The notes under the pieces: model-generated | Told to the model about the DNA's origin: nothing | The model's database searches: none | Seen by the model: the letters and a program-made list of their open reading frames with translations, nothing else | NCBI GenBank assembly: GCA_963576725.1 | Contig: OY755240.1 | Span: 63,408,003-63,472,002 of the forward strand | Direction of reading: 5' to 3' | DNA: 64,000 nt | DNA from: Azorinus chamasolen | Taxonomy: Eukaryota > Mollusca > Bivalvia > Cardiida > Solecurtidae | Part shown: in pieces, positions 22,363-33,164 of the stretch | How positions within the stretch are numbered: the stretch's first letter is position 1 | Layout: each line of letters begins with the position of its first letter | Translations under genes and position numbers: made by a program

Positions 22363-22603
22363 CCCTTACGGTGCCAAATGTCTAATTGTCGTCTGCAATC
22401 CATTGTTTGTTAAATCATTCGGTAAAATAAGGAAATAACATAATTAAATGCAAATTTCAAAGTAATAATGCACAGATATAGAAATAGAGATTGAGACAAA
22501 AAGTGAAGTCCCTGATCAGACGCCGCCTTGAAAAGTTGGCGTCTGATCTGGGACTGCACTATTTGTCGTGGTGCATTTATATGCGACATTGGCGGTGAAA
22601 GGG
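22363..22603. mobile_element. MITE family R (TTAA type)
   Basis: CCCTTACGGTGCCAAATG start and TTGGCGGTGAAAGGG end between TTAA copies. The hairpin gtccctgatcagacgccgcc / ggcgtctgatctgggac mixes A-like and C-like arm words and carries a T-T mismatch. Confidence 0.75.
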
Positions 22604-22607
22604 TTAA

Positions 22608-22807
22608 CACTTTACTTCACGAATATTCATTAAGAAATTTAAATGGCATCGTGAACAGAGGAAATACCATCGCAGAATCTGTAGAATCAGATATATTTCA
22701 AGGGGAAGCAGAGCAGGCCCTGATCAGACGGCTCCTACTGGAAGCCGTCTCATCTTAGTCTACTCTGTTTGCAAAGGTGTTAAAAGGCGTTTATGTCGAG
22801 TAAAGGG
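22608..22807. mobile_element. MITE family A copy
   Basis: Shares its left TTAA (22604-22607) with the preceding R element and ends gagtaaagggTTAA. Hairpin 22700-22763, centre ctcctactggaag, T-T mismatch. Confidence 0.8.
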
Positions 22808-22862
22808 TTAAAGAGTAGTATAATTCGATAACCATTTCCTTCATATAAACGCCTTTTCACGT

Positions 22863-23068
22863 ACAGTAAACCCCTCTCATGCGACCAACAAAAAGGGGCA
22901 TAATTCACAGTGGCAGAGGCAGGTGGTATCTTAATGCAGGACGAAAGTTATGCAGAAAGCTCCTATAGGAGCTTTCTGCATACCTTTCGTACTGCATTAA
23001 GCTACCACCTGCTTATAAAGAGAGCCATGTTTATTCATTACGTGGTCGCATTAGAGGGGGTTTTACTG
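22863..23068. mobile_element. MITE family D2 copy
   Basis: TA-flanked. CAGTAAACCCCTCTCATGCG start, cgcattagagggggttttactg end in two parts. Hairpin centre ctcctataggag. Confidence 0.85.
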
Positions 23069-23470
23069 TAATTGCAAACAGAATAGACCCAGTGTCTGCT
23101 CTGTTTGCTTTTGACAAAATATAGATATAATTCTAAAGCTATTGTCAAAGCAAAATAAATCCTGGAAAAGTTTACAGGATTAAAAATTCAGTTAATAAAT
23201 ATTCATTCTGTCATTATTTCTTACAGAAATATTGCACAGGAAACGATATAAAGAGTTAATGTCGCATGCAATCTCAACAAATGTGGTAGAAACCAGGGAC
23301 AATGCAATACAATGCTTGAGAATGCTCTTCAGTCTGAAGTCATAGAAAGTTAACCATTTACCTGTTCAATATTCATGTAAGCAATAATGACACCAAGAAT
23401 ATTTATTAGCTGATGTATTAACATGGAATATATATACAGAAATGTTTGGTATTGATAGAAATGTATTCTT
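23069..23470. repeat. Hairpin-less family A remnants
   Basis: gcaaacagaatagacccagtgtctgctctgtttgc (broken here by mutations) near 23073-23108 is an A hairpin without its centre. It is followed by aatattcat-rich A-like right halves. No gene. Confidence 0.5.
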
Positions 23471-24355
23471 CATTCCAGTCTCTTTTGACTCATGCCTGTT
23501 TGGCTTATCTGGTTCAGCATTCCAGTCACATTTGAATCAAACCTTTTGGCATCTCTGATTCAGCATTCTAGTATCATTTGACTCAAGTATGTTTGGCATC
23601 TCCATTAAGCATTCTGGTCGAATATCATTCAAGCCTGTTTGACACCTGATTAATCATTCCAGTCTCATTTGACTCAGACCTGTTTGGCACCTCTGATACA
23701 GAATTCCAGTTTATTTTGACTCAAGCCTCTTTGGTACCTCTGATTAAGCATTCCAGTCTCTCTTGACTCAAGCCTGCTTGGCACCTTTGATTAAGAATTC
23801 CAGTCTCTTTTGACTCAAGCCTGTTTGACATTTCTGATTAAGCATTCCAGTCCCATTTGACTCAAACCTGTTTGGCATACCGATTCAGCATTCAGGTCTC
23901 ATTTGGCTCGAACCTTTTGGCTTCTCTGATTCATCATTCTAGCCTCATTTGACTCAAACCTGTTTGGCATTTCCTTTAAGCATTCCAGTCCCATTTGATT
24001 TAAGTCGGTTTGGCATCTCTGATTAAGCATTCAAGTCTAATTGGACTAAAGCCTGTTTTGGCATTTCCTTTAAGCATTCCAGTCCCATTTGACTAAAGCC
24101 TGTTTGGCATTTCCATTTTAGCACTCCAGTCCCATTTGATTCAAGCCTGTTTGGCATCCTGATAAGCATTCCAGTCTCATTTGATTCAAGCCTGTTTGGC
24201 ATCTCTTTTTTAGTACTCCAGTCCCATTTGACTCAGGCCTGTTTGGCATTTCCATTTTAGCACTCCAGTCCCATTTGATTCAAGCCTGTTTGACATCCTG
24301 ATAAGCATTCTAGTCGCATTTGACTCAGACATGTTTGGCATCTCTGATTTAACAT
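23471..24355. repeat. Minisatellite, ~47 bp unit, ~19 copies
   Basis: Unit words in order: cattccagtctcatttgact, caagcctgtttggcatctct, gattaag. Copies differ by substitutions and small indels, so this is an older array. Confidence 0.9.
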
Positions 24356-24386
24356 TTGGACAGCCAATTAGTGTTGAAATGATGTA

Positions 24387-24597
24387 CAAATAAACCCCCT
24401 CTAAACCGGAATTATAGTAGAGAAGAATTTAGATACATGTACTTTTAAGCAAGTGACTGCTTAATGCAGGATGAAAGTCATGCAGAAAGCTCCTAGAGGA
24501 GCAATCTGAATGACACTCACCCTGCATTAAGCTGCCACCTGTCTCCAAGGCCGATATTTGTGATAAATTAAACGTCCAGTTTAGAGAGATTATATTG
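24387..24597. mobile_element. MITE family D3 copy, degraded
   Basis: caaataaaccccctctaaacc start, gtttagagagattatattg end. The hairpin right arm is mutated (agcaatctgaatgacac). Confidence 0.7.
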
Positions 24598-24698
24598 TAC
24601 CATGTGCCTAATAAAGACGCGCATGTGCAAACAGGGATATTCATGTCAGACAACTCCTGTACGGGCAGTGTGATCAGGGTCTGTTCTGTTTACTTATA

Positions 24699-24986
24699 CA
24701 GTTGAACTTCGATATCTCGAACTTCAAGGGACCATACAAATTACTCCGAGATAACATAAGTTCGAGTTATCCGATTTATAATCTGGACAATTTCTCAAGT
24801 TTACAACTTAATGCGGGTCTGAAGTATAGGAGCTTTCAGCATTACTTCAGACCTGCGTTAAGCTGTCAAGTGTGTTTACTTTGATATGCGTAGTGATACA
24901 TTTTAGAGCAATTCTCTGTTGTAAATTTATGAAGGGTCGAACTTTTAGTTCGAGTTATCAGAGTTCGAGATATCGAGGTTCCACTG
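24699..24986. mobile_element. MITE family O copy
   Basis: CAGTTGAACTTCGATATCTC start, gatatcgaggttccactg end, TA flanks. The left hairpin arm is partly lost (gcgggtctgaagtataggag / gctttcagcattacttcaga). Confidence 0.8.
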
Positions 24987-25483
24987 TACGTTGCAGATCT
25001 GGTTCTCTGTTGTGATGAATTTCTGTAAGTATACTTTAATATAATGGTAAAACTCTGGCATGAATTATCCATTGCAAGTCTCTGCTTGCAACGTGTTTTA
25101 AAAATACCAAAGAATACATCAATCATTTATTCATATGCTGGAAAGTAGTATATCGCAAGAAAACCAATCGACTAAACATCGAAGAAGAAAAAAACCTTCA
25201 TGCACTGTATTTGATATCGAAATCCGGTGTTATTCGACAATGTATTCGACTTGCGTTTTACTCCTCGTTAACTACTCGCCATAGGCCGATTTTATTTTGT
25301 TGTAGAATAAAGATTATAAATATCGATGGATTGAATTATAAGTATCGGTTTATTTTGTACCACGGGGGCTTTTTCGATATAAATTCAAATTGAAAATCTT
25401 CATAATAATGATTGACAATAACAAATATCAAGTTTTATGAAGCTGTTGAAAATATGCATTTATTTTAGGGGCTTTCATCTTAA
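24987..25483. other. No feature seen
   Basis: AT-rich unrecognised sequence with short open frames only. Confidence 0.3.
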
Positions 25484-25955
25484 CCTTTAATCCTTCACAT
25501 GAACGTGTTTTCACGCATTTGCAAACAGAGTAGATCCGGGTCCAGGGTCTGCTCTGTTAGCTTATGGAATTTGATAGATCTGTTTCTTCAGTTTTTAAAT
25601 TGGCTACAATATTACACCTTCCATTTTTCAGTATAACTAATTTGTCCATGAATATTCAGTAGGTATTGAAAATTGGACTACATACAGTCATGAAAGGGTT
25701 AAGTAAACGGTTAACCCATTCCCTCATATAAACGTGTTTTCACGCACTAGCAAACAGAGTAGACCAAGATCAGGCTGCTCCTAGGGGAGTCGTGTGATCA
25801 GGGTCTGCTCTGTTTGCTAACGGAATTTAATAGATCTGCTTCTTTGCTTTCTAAAATGTCTACAATTTCCATCTTCCATATTTCTTTATAACTATTTTGT
25901 TAATGAATATTCAGTAGATAGTGAAAGTTGGCCTAAATACAGAACAGGGAAAGTG
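25484..25955. mobile_element. Two tandem family A copies
   Basis: 25484-25698 (hairpin centre deleted, gtagatccgggtcc/agggtctgctctg) and 25715-25955 (hairpin 25757-25820, centre ctcctaggggag). Both end in gaaagggttaa or similar and share the right-half words ttctttgctttctaaaatg and gaatattcagtagg. Confidence 0.75.
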
Positions 25956-26280
25956 TTAAAGGGTTTAATAGTTTTAATTTTCAGTGTCGACCTTCATACA
26001 TGTAAGTGTAACATATCTTATCTGTGCTTCCAAAAGACACTGTTACAATTAAAGTGATTTTTTCTGGCACAGGAGTGGTCACTCCCTAAAAGATCAAATA
26101 TCCAAAAGTCTCGATTTCATTGACCAGATTATTAACATTTGAATCGTGTCTAGTCTCTGGGTATATCTTAGCCATTTGCCAAATACCATAACATTAACTT
26201 TGCGAACTTGGTCATCTGCTTCCATTTTCTTTCTTTTTTTCAGTTATGTTTCAAAAGTCATAACAAAAGTACATTACAAA
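25956..26280. other. No feature seen
   Basis: Unrecognised; near 26195-26280 weak family C-like words (tcatctgcttccattttc). Confidence 0.3.
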
Positions 26281-26484
26281 CAGTAAAACCTCTCTTTAAC
26301 GGCCACTAAATTACATCAAGTGTTTTGTGTTAAAGGCGGGTGGCTGCTTAAAGCAATGTGAAAGAAAAATAGAACGCTCCAATAGGAGCGTTCTGTTTTA
26401 CTTTCACCTTGCTTTAAGCAGCCACCTGCCTTAAATACTAACTAATTAACACAATTTAGTGGCCGTTATAGAGAGATTTTACTG
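26281..26484. mobile_element. MITE family D1 copy
   Basis: CAGTAAAACCTCTCTTTAAC start, gttatagagagattttactg end. Centre ctccaataggag. The flanks are not TA/TA, so the site has decayed. Confidence 0.8.
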
Positions 26485-26992
26485 CAGTTTTAAATCCTGA
26501 TGTAAGGCAGTTACTCGACGTCTCATCTGGATCCAAACCGTTTGCAAATGTGGTCAAAGATTTGCCAGTGACAGCAAAAGAAGTAACCCTTCTCTCCATA
26601 AATATGCCCTTTTTACATATTTGCAAACAGAGTAGACGCGGATCAGAGGCTCCTGTTGGCAAAAGTGTTTAAAGGCGTAGTGTATACATGGTTAAAGTCA
26701 AAATTGTTTTATAATATAGTTGTGTGACGGATTTTAGGGGTGGGTGGGTCGATTGGGTAGTGTGGAGATCGTTGTTAATAGGGTAGGGGTGTCTGGGGTG
26801 GGTGCAATAGACGACAATTGTGGTAAATGCTTTATTTTTTAAGAAAGTGCAATTATGGTTTGAACTTCACAGGTCTATGCCTACGAAAGTAGGCCTTTCA
26901 CATGTCCTCGTAATTAGTATGGGCAGTAAGTGTTTGGAAAGAAAACACTGTCTAGTAATCCCACAGTCCGTGTCACTGTCCTTAACTTTTAA
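26485..26992. repeat. Family C right half and family A left fragment, then unrecognised sequence
   Basis: 26490-26575 resembles a C right arm (gtctcatctggatccaaacc). 26583-26695 begins like A (taacccttctctccataaatatgcc) and breaks off in the hairpin. 26700-26990 is not recognised. Confidence 0.5.
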
Positions 26993-27213
26993 CCCATTCC
27001 CTCATATTGACGACGTTTGACGACTCTGTAAAAGTCACTTTATGAAACATTGTGATAAATAGAGCATTTGCTCCTATAGGAGCAAATGCTCTATTTATCA
27101 CAATGGTTTCAAACTACAAAATTCTTAAAATATTCTTTTTCTCTAGTAAATGCTCCTTTTGTGTAGATTTATTCAAAGAGGTTGTATCTAAAAATAGCCT
27201 ATGAGGTAATGGG
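26993..27213. mobile_element. MITE family B copy
   Basis: TTAA-flanked. CCCATTCCCTCATATTG start, tatgaggtaatggg end. Near-perfect palindrome at about 27046-27110 around ctcctataggag. Confidence 0.85.
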
Positions 27214-27309
27214 TTAACATGCTATGGGCGAAACAGTGGATACCTTTGCAAACAGTTTGTATCCTGATGAAACACCAGGTTGCTCAGGATAAAAAATGCC
27301 CGTTTTATA

Positions 27310-27513
27310 CAGTAAAACCTCCCTAAACCGGACGTTAAATTTAGCATAAATATCGGTCTTGGAGACAGGTGGCAGCTTAATGCAGGATGAAAGTCGTGCA
27401 GAAAGCTCCTCTAGGAGCTTTCTGAATGACTTTCACCCTGCATTAAGCAGTAACTGCATAAAAGTATCTATATTTTTTCTCAACCAGAATTCCGACTTAG
27501 CGGAGAATTACTG
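27310..27513. mobile_element. MITE family D3 copy
   Basis: TA-flanked. CAGTAAAACCTCCCTAAACC start, gacttagcggagaattactg end, centre ctcctctaggag. Confidence 0.85.
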
Positions 27514-27519
27514 TATACC

Positions 27520-27860
27520 GCTATAAAACGAGGGTGCCAAAATGCCACAAAATGGGATTATCTTTTATATAGGACTTAAATAGAGAACATCGCCAATGTG
27601 ACCAAATTTGTACAATTCATATGCCATCATTTCCTTGGAAACATATGTAAAGACAAACAGTTTGGATTCTGATAAAACAGCGGGTTACTAAGGATTCAAA
27701 ATTGCCTGTGTTTATATACCGTTATAAAAAGGTGCCAAAATGCCACAAAATACTTAGATAGAGGACATCGTCAATGTTACCAAAGTTGGACAATTCAAAA
27801 GCCATCGTTTCCTTAAAAATATATGTAAGGACAAAACGTTTGGATTCTGATGAGACGCCG
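27520..27860. repeat. Direct duplication, ~195 bp period
   Basis: gtgccaaaatgccacaaaat, gaggacatcg.caatgt.acc, gccatc.tttcctt and acaaa.gtttggattctgat occur in the same order at about 27530-27672 and 27730-27852. The second copy runs into a C-type hairpin. Confidence 0.75.
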
Positions 27861-28192
27861 ATTCACTCTGCGTCTCATATGGAGTCAAACTGATTGAAAG
27901 GTAATCAAAGAATCGCCCTTTGCAGCATGGCATATACATGTACGTGGCTTTCCGGCCTTTGCAAACAGAGTAGACCCAGACCAGAGGGCACCAGATCAGA
28001 CTGCACTTGATGTAGCCGTCTGGTAAGGGTCTGCTCTGCTTGCTGATGAAATTTGACTCTACAGTGTCTACTAATACCAAAAGTTCACAATTCGTGAAGT
28101 CATCATTTCTTACATGAATATTCAACAAGGAAAGGGTTTAAAGCCGTGATTGATCTAGGGTATACATGTACACTGTTTGCAACCGTGCGGTG
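27861..28192. repeat. Family C arm and family A copy
   Basis: A C-type right arm at 27862-27895. An A copy at about 27955-28137 has hairpin cagagtagacccagaccaga / gtctggtaagggtctgctct and ends gaaagggtttaa. Confidence 0.6.
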
Positions 28193-28263
28193 GCTGGCTC
28201 TCACTTATTGAATATTCATTGAGGAAATAATTGCATCATGAATATTAATTAGCTGATGTTTAA

Positions 28264-28470
28264 CCGTTTCGCTGCGAAACACTGACGTCTGCTAACTTTG
28301 TCTTCTGCTACAAATTTTCATTATTTTGATTTTCTTCATTTTTGTTTCAAAAACATAGTAACAGTAACAAACAGTTTGGATCCTGATGAGACGCCGAGTT
28401 ACTCGGCGTCTCATCTGGATCCAAACTGTTTGCATATGTAATCACAGATCCGGCATTGGCAGCGAAAGGG
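28264..28470. mobile_element. MITE family C, full copy (207 bp), nested in A
   Basis: Almost identical to 10722-10928. T-T mismatch in the stem (ggatcctgatgagacgcc / ggcgtctcatctggatcc). Confidence 0.9.
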
Positions 28471-28529
28471 TTAATAGTATATGAACACGTGGTGTTTTTT
28501 GTTGATGGCAGAACATGTAGAATCAGATA

Positions 28530-28727
28530 CAGCAGAACATGTCCTAAGCGACCATTCATTTATTGAAGTCTTAAAAAGCAAGCGGTAGCTTAATGCTTGG
28601 CGAAAGTAATGCAGAAAGCTCCTATAGGAGCTTTCTGCATTACGTATGGCCTGCATTAAGCTAACTCCTGCCTTACATACCCATAAGTCGACCTCTTTTT
28701 GATGGTGACTTAATACAGGTTCTACTG
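28530..28727. mobile_element. MITE family D4 copy nested in A
   Basis: Starts cagcagaacatgtcctaagc and ends cttaatacaggttctactg at TA. Centre ctcctataggag. Its intact right end is the empty-site reference for the B insertion at 34844. Confidence 0.8.
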
Positions 28728-28830
28728 TAGGCCTTTGTCTACGTATAAAATCCTGCATGCGCCAAATGATCCTGGTCTACTCTGTTTACAAATGCGCTAA
28801 AATGCGCCTCTATCCGATAAAAAGGGTTAA

Positions 28831-29069
28831 CCCTTTACTCCATAGATACGCTTTTTACGCCTTTGCAAGCAGAGTAGATCAAGATCAGACGGTTCCTTTA
28901 GGAGCCATCTGATCTGGGTCTGCTGATTGCATATGAAATTTTAAAAGCTCTGACTACAGTTTTAACAAATATCAAAAAATCCTCTATACATATGCCACTT
29001 TAAAAAAATCAGTTTACAAATATTCATGATGTAATTTTCTCATTACATGAATATTCATTAGAAAAAGGA
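28831..29069. mobile_element. MITE family A copy
   Basis: Shares TTAA with the composite to its left. Hairpin 28866-28925, centre tcctttaggag. Ends cattagaaaaaggatTAA. Confidence 0.75.
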
Positions 29070-29273
29070 TTAAATGTGAAGGAATCCGCCAAGAATTTGG
29101 AAACAAACATCAAACCAAACAGCTGTCCAAGAACTCGGTGCAACTATGAATATAAATCGGATTTACAGTATTGTTTATTGACACTTACTGGCTAAAACCT
29201 TGGTCTAGTATTTCATTTTCACACCTTCGATATGTTTTTCTAATAACCAAAACAGCTCATTAACCCTTTCGGC
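29070..29273. other. No feature seen
   Basis: Unrecognised sequence. Confidence 0.3.
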
Positions 29274-29759
29274 ACCAAATGAATTTCATCTGCAAAGAGT
29301 GTCGTCTGCTTCGAGTTTCCAAAATACGTTTTCCTTCATTTCTTTACGACAGTATAATCAGTGTCAAACAGTTTCCAAACTTTAAATACTGATGAGAAAC
29401 TTGGCGTCTCGTCTGGATCCAAACTGTTTGCAAATGTTATCACCGATTCTCCCATTACCTCATAGGCTATTTTTAGATACAACCTCTATGAATAAGTCTA
29501 CCCAAAAGGAGCATTAACTAGAGAAAAGGAAAATTTTAGAATTTTGTACCTTGAAACCATTGTGATAAATAGAGCATTTGCTCCTATAGGAGCAAATGCT
29601 CTATTTATCACAATGGTTTCACAAAGTGACTTTTACAGAGTCGTCAAAAGTCGTCAATATGAGGGAAAGGGTTAAATACTGATGAGAAACTTGGCGTCTC
29701 GTCTGGATCCAAACTGTTTGCCAATGTTATCATCGATTCGCCTTAAGGTGGCGAAAGAG
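29274..29759. mobile_element. Family C element with internal 66-bp duplication and embedded family B
   Basis: CCCTTTCGGCACCAAATG start, ggtggcgaaagagTTAA end. The block atactgatgagaaacttggc...atcaccgatt lies on both sides (about 29385-29448 and 29674-29738) of the B element at 29449-29671. Confidence 0.75.
29449..29671. mobile_element. MITE family B copy with 68-bp perfect palindrome
   Basis: The palindrome 29553-29620 is perfect, centre ctcctataggag. The right end is intact (gagggaaaggg then TTAA). The left end lacks TTAA and reads tcccattacctcatagg. Confidence 0.85.
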
Positions 29760-29782
29760 TTAAACGTTGAATGTTCTTAATG

Positions 29783-30045
29783 CAGTTGAACTGTGATAAC
29801 TCGAAATCGGGGATGACTCGAGGTAAAAGTTTGGTCCTTGCAAAATTGATAATACGGGATTGTTCTAAAATGTATCCATGCACATACAATGTATCTAGAA
29901 ACACACGCGGCATTAAGCAGGTCGAAAGTAATGCTGATAGTTCCTGCGGGAGCTTTCAGACTTGCATTAAACTGAACTTGAGAAATTGTTCTGAATAGAA
30001 ATCGGATGACTCGAACATCTGTTATACCGAAGTAATGTGTATGGT
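29783..30045. mobile_element. MITE family O copy, degraded
   Basis: cagttgaactgtgataactc start; hairpin remnant aagtaatgctgatagttcct / gggagctttcagacttgc. The right end is decayed. Confidence 0.6.
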
Positions 30046-30123
30046 TCCCTGTGTCTACTCTGTTTGCAGATGCGTGAAAATGCGTTTATATGAAGGAAAT
30101 GGCTAAAAAATCAGTGCGTTTAA

Positions 30124-30365
30124 CCTTTCTCTTGCTATTCACGTCAATATACCTACCTGTAAATAGTGAAGACCAAGATGAGACAGCTCCTGCAGGAGCT
30201 GTCTCATCAGGGTCTGCACTATTTACAAGTTGATTGTGCAACCAGTGCACTCCACAGCAGTGATTGCACAGCGAAATACGTGTACACAGTGAAGATATAT
30301 GTAATTATACAACAGGGCATGGGTAAAGAAGGAGAAATGTATTTTAAAATTCAGCAAGAGAAGAG
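30124..30365 (+). mobile_element. MITE family E copy (242 bp)
   Basis: TTAA-flanked. Same structure and orientation as 11387-11628; stem A-A mismatch kept. The 67-codon frame is intact. Confidence 0.9.
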
Positions 30366-30518
30366 TTAATAGTTTGGGTCCTGATGAGAAGCTAGGCTTA
30401 TCGACCTCTCATCATCTAGATTCGAAAAGTACATATTCGCTGTTAGCGTTAATCCACTCGTAAAATAGTATTAAAATGTTTTCTTGGCGGCACTTGTAAT
30501 GTGGCTCATTGGAAAATG
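30366..30518. repeat. Degenerate family C hairpin
   Basis: gtttgggtcctgatgagaag / gacctctcatcatctagatt, broken centre. Confidence 0.5.
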
Positions 30519-30813
30519 GACACCAATACCAACAGTGTCAAAATGGACACCAATACCAACAGTGTCAAAATGGGCACCAATACCAACAGTGTCAAAATGG
30601 GCAAAATGGGCACCAATACCAACAGTGTCAAAATGGGAACCAATACCAACAGTGTCAATGTCAAAATGGGCACCGATACCAACAGTGTCAAAATGGGCAC
30701 CAATACCAACAGTGTCAAAATGGGCAAAATGGGCACCAATACCAACAGTGTCAAAATGGGCACCAATACCAACAGTGTCAATGTCAAAATGGGCACCGAT
30801 ACCAACAGTGCCA
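30519..30813. repeat. Minisatellite, 27 bp unit, with 9-bp and 6-bp partial units
   Basis: Unit words aaaatgggcaccaataccaa and cagtgtc at 27 bp spacing (30521, 30548, 30575). Extra gcaaaatgg and aatgtc inserts occur in a repeated higher-order pattern. It is followed at once by a C-type right half (gatcctcatgggtcggcgtc), so the array has grown inside a C element. It stays open in several frames on both strands, which reflects the 9-codon period. Confidence 0.9.
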
Positions 30814-30896
30814 AACAGATGCGATCCTCATGGGTCGGCGTCTCATCTGGATTCAAGCTGTTTGCAAATGCAAGCCAGATCGGGCTTATTATGAGA

Positions 30897-31161
30897 AGGG
30901 TCAACCCTTTCCCTGTTCTATGTTCATTCAAATTTTCAATACCTACTGAATATTCATGGACAAAACAGTTATAATGAAATATGGAAAGTGGAACAATGTA
31001 GCCATTGTAGAAAGTAAAGAAACAGATACATTGTATTTCAAATACCACTAGCAAACAGAGCAGATCCTGATCAGACGGCTCCTATAGGAGCCGTCTGATC
31101 TGGGTCTACTCTGTTTGCAAATACGTGAAAATGCATTCATATGAGGGAAAGGTTTAATAAG
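30897..31161. mobile_element. MITE family A copy
   Basis: Left gtcaaccctttccctgttct, right gagggaaaggtttaa. Hairpin 31049-31118, gagcagatcctgatcagacg / cgtctgatctgggtctactc around ctcctataggag, T-T mismatch. Confidence 0.8.
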
Positions 31162-31221
31162 AGATAAAGCTGATCTATGTATTATCATGTTTGTCTATCA
31201 TAAATTCGCTATAAGTGTTAA

Positions 31222-31442
31222 CCCATTTCCTCATAGGCTATTTTTAGATACAACGTCTTTGAATAAACCTACCGAAAAGGAGCATTAACTAGAGAAAAGG
31301 AAAATTTTAGAATTTTGTAGTTTGAAACCATTGTGATATATAGAGCATTTGCTCCTATAGGAGCAAATGCTCTATTTATCACAATGGTTTCACAAAGTGA
31401 CTTTTACAGAGTCGTCAAAAGTCGTCAATATGAGGGAATGGG
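31222..31442. mobile_element. MITE family B copy
   Basis: TTAA-flanked, sharing its right TTAA with the next A element. The palindrome is perfect but for one base (gatatatagagc against gctctatttatc). Confidence 0.85.
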
Positions 31443-31446
31443 TTAA

Positions 31447-31671
31447 CCCATTTCCTCATATAAACGCCTTTTTATGCCTTCGCAAACAGAGTAGACCAAT
31501 ATAGGGGCCATCTGATCAGGATCTGCTCTGTTTGCTTATTGTAGAATATAACTGATTCTACAGTTCTTCCCTGAGCCAAACTGCCATGTGTTCATATGCC
31601 AGTATGAAAATTAATCTAACTGATAGTAATTATATCATTATTTCTTACATGCATATTCAACAGGTAAAGGG
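31447..31671. mobile_element. MITE family A copy
   Basis: CCCATTTCCTCATATAAACG start, caggtaaagggTTAA end. The hairpin left arm is deleted around gtagaccaatataggggcc. Confidence 0.75.
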
Positions 31672-32452
31672 TTAATCCACTAATACAGGCGGTACTTGTA
31701 ATGTGGATCAGGTAAATGGAACACCTAGGTTACACAGAAAATAAACATAGTAAAATGTGACTCGAAAAGTTTTGATTTGGATCCAGATCCAAAAAGGACA
31801 TTTTTTACGTTTACGTTTGAGCACGTGCCATCGCTGGTTGACCTAAATGGGAGGGGATATAGTACTGCACTCTAGTGTCGAAATATTGGTGATAACTTTA
31901 GATCAAGACAAGGCGGAACTCAGCTGATATGAATCTGAAGTGTTCGATTCCCCTTACTCCATGAATATTAATACGAAAAATATTGTCATGAATATTAAAT
32001 AAATGGATTTTTATAATGGCACTATGAACAAGGGATTTTTTGTCATGAAAGAAACTGCAGAAACAGGGTCCATGCTTATAAAGCTTTTAGTTGAGTCTGA
32101 GTTTCGTTCTCAAGCTTTTGATTGGTCAGATTCGAGTTCTCAAGCTTTTGATTGGTCAGATTTGAGCCAAAGGCTCAAATCTGACCAAACAAAAACTTGA
32201 GAACGAACTCAGACTCAACTAAACGTTTTATAAGCATGGACCCTGATATATCATTTCATACAAGGGCCGTATTATCTGTATCTACTGTTTGTAAAGGCGT
32301 ATGTATGGAGTAAAGGGTTAAACTGACTGCATTTGAAGAGAAAAGAAAAAATCAGAATCGCAGCAATTTTTTGCCTACGATGCTGTAATAATGAAGACTG
32401 CTAAAACCCAAGACCTGTTACATTCTTTACTTGCATGCGATTTGGCCAAGTT
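31672..32452. mobile_element. Family A copy interrupted by a long hairpin, in unrecognised flanks
   Basis: About 31955-32320 has the A order (ccttactccatgaatatt, gcactatgaaca, gaaactgcagaaac ... gtatggagtaaagggTTAA). The usual hairpin is replaced by the 182-bp hairpin at 32064-32245. 31672-31930 and 32320-32452 are unrecognised. Confidence 0.6.
32064..32245. repeat. 182-bp hairpin of distinct sequence
   Basis: Ends cagggtccatgcttataaa and tttataagcatggaccctg, centre gagccaaaggctc. The left arm holds a tandem copy of ctcaagcttttgattggtca that the right arm has once, so the stem would have a bulge of about 29 nt. Confidence 0.8.
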
Positions 32453-32453
32453 C

Positions 32454-32690
32454 TTAACCATTTCCTTCATATAAACGTCTTTGCAAAAAAGAGTAGACCC
32501 AGATCAGACGGCTCCTGTAGGAGCCGTCTGATCTAGGTCTGCTGTTTGCTTACGAAATTATAGAGATCCGATCATTCAGTGTTTGTCTAAGCCAACAGTT
32601 TCCTTTTTAATGTTTACTCAATAAAAATAAGAATGAAAATTCATGAAATGATCAATTCATGTAAAAATGTCCAGCAGGGAAAAGGTTTAA
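32454..32690. mobile_element. MITE family A copy
   Basis: TTAACCATTTCCTTCATATAA start, ggaaaaggtttaa end. Hairpin centre ctcctgtaggag. This copy pairs A with T at the usual mismatch. Confidence 0.75.
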
Positions 32691-32705
32691 GGTGTAGAGG
32701 GAGTG

Positions 32706-33013
32706 GCAAACAGTTTGGATCTTGATGATATGCTGAACTAATCGGTATCTAATCTGGATCCAAACTACCTGCAAATACCAGTCAGGAAGCGCTTAAAATA
32801 AGAAGGATAACCCTTTACTCCATAAATACGCATTTGCAAACAGAGTAGACCCAGATCAGACGGCTGATCTGGGTCTACTCTGTTTGCTTGATATAATATA
32901 GATATTATTCTACAAGTTCTGACTCCGCCAAAAATTCCCGTACTCATGTGAATAATATATAAGAATATGCATGATATCGTTATTTCTTACATGAATATTC
33001 ATGTAGTAAAGGG
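32706..33013. mobile_element. Family C hairpin followed by a family A copy with deleted centre
   Basis: C hairpin 32706-32770. A element about 32811-33013 (CCCTTTACTCCATAAATACG to gtagtaaaggg). Its hairpin 32836-32890 is a short perfect inverted repeat without the ctcctataggag centre. Confidence 0.75.
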
Positions 33014-33164
33014 TTAAAGTTAAACCTAATTCAGTGTTTGTCTAAGCCAACACTTTGCTTTTTAATGTTTACCTTATAAAAATTAAGATAATGAATATTC
33101 ATGAAGTGACCAATTCACGCGAAACTGTTCAGCAGGAAAAGGTTTAAGATGCAGACCGACTCGT

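Larger units (their letters stand above)
28193..28826. mobile_element. Composite family A element containing a nested C and a nested D4
   Basis: Left half cacttattgaatattcattg; family C inserted at TTAA (28260-28263 / 28471-28474); A continues as tagtatatgaacacgtgg...tagaatcagaTA; D4 inserted at TA (28530-28727); A ends ccaaatgatcctggtctact...aaaagggTTAA. Confidence 0.75.

Noticed and set aside
30484..31054. Four overlapping frames of 136-182 codons at the 27-bp array
   Set aside because: All follow the repeat period on both strands, so none is favoured; treated as minisatellite.
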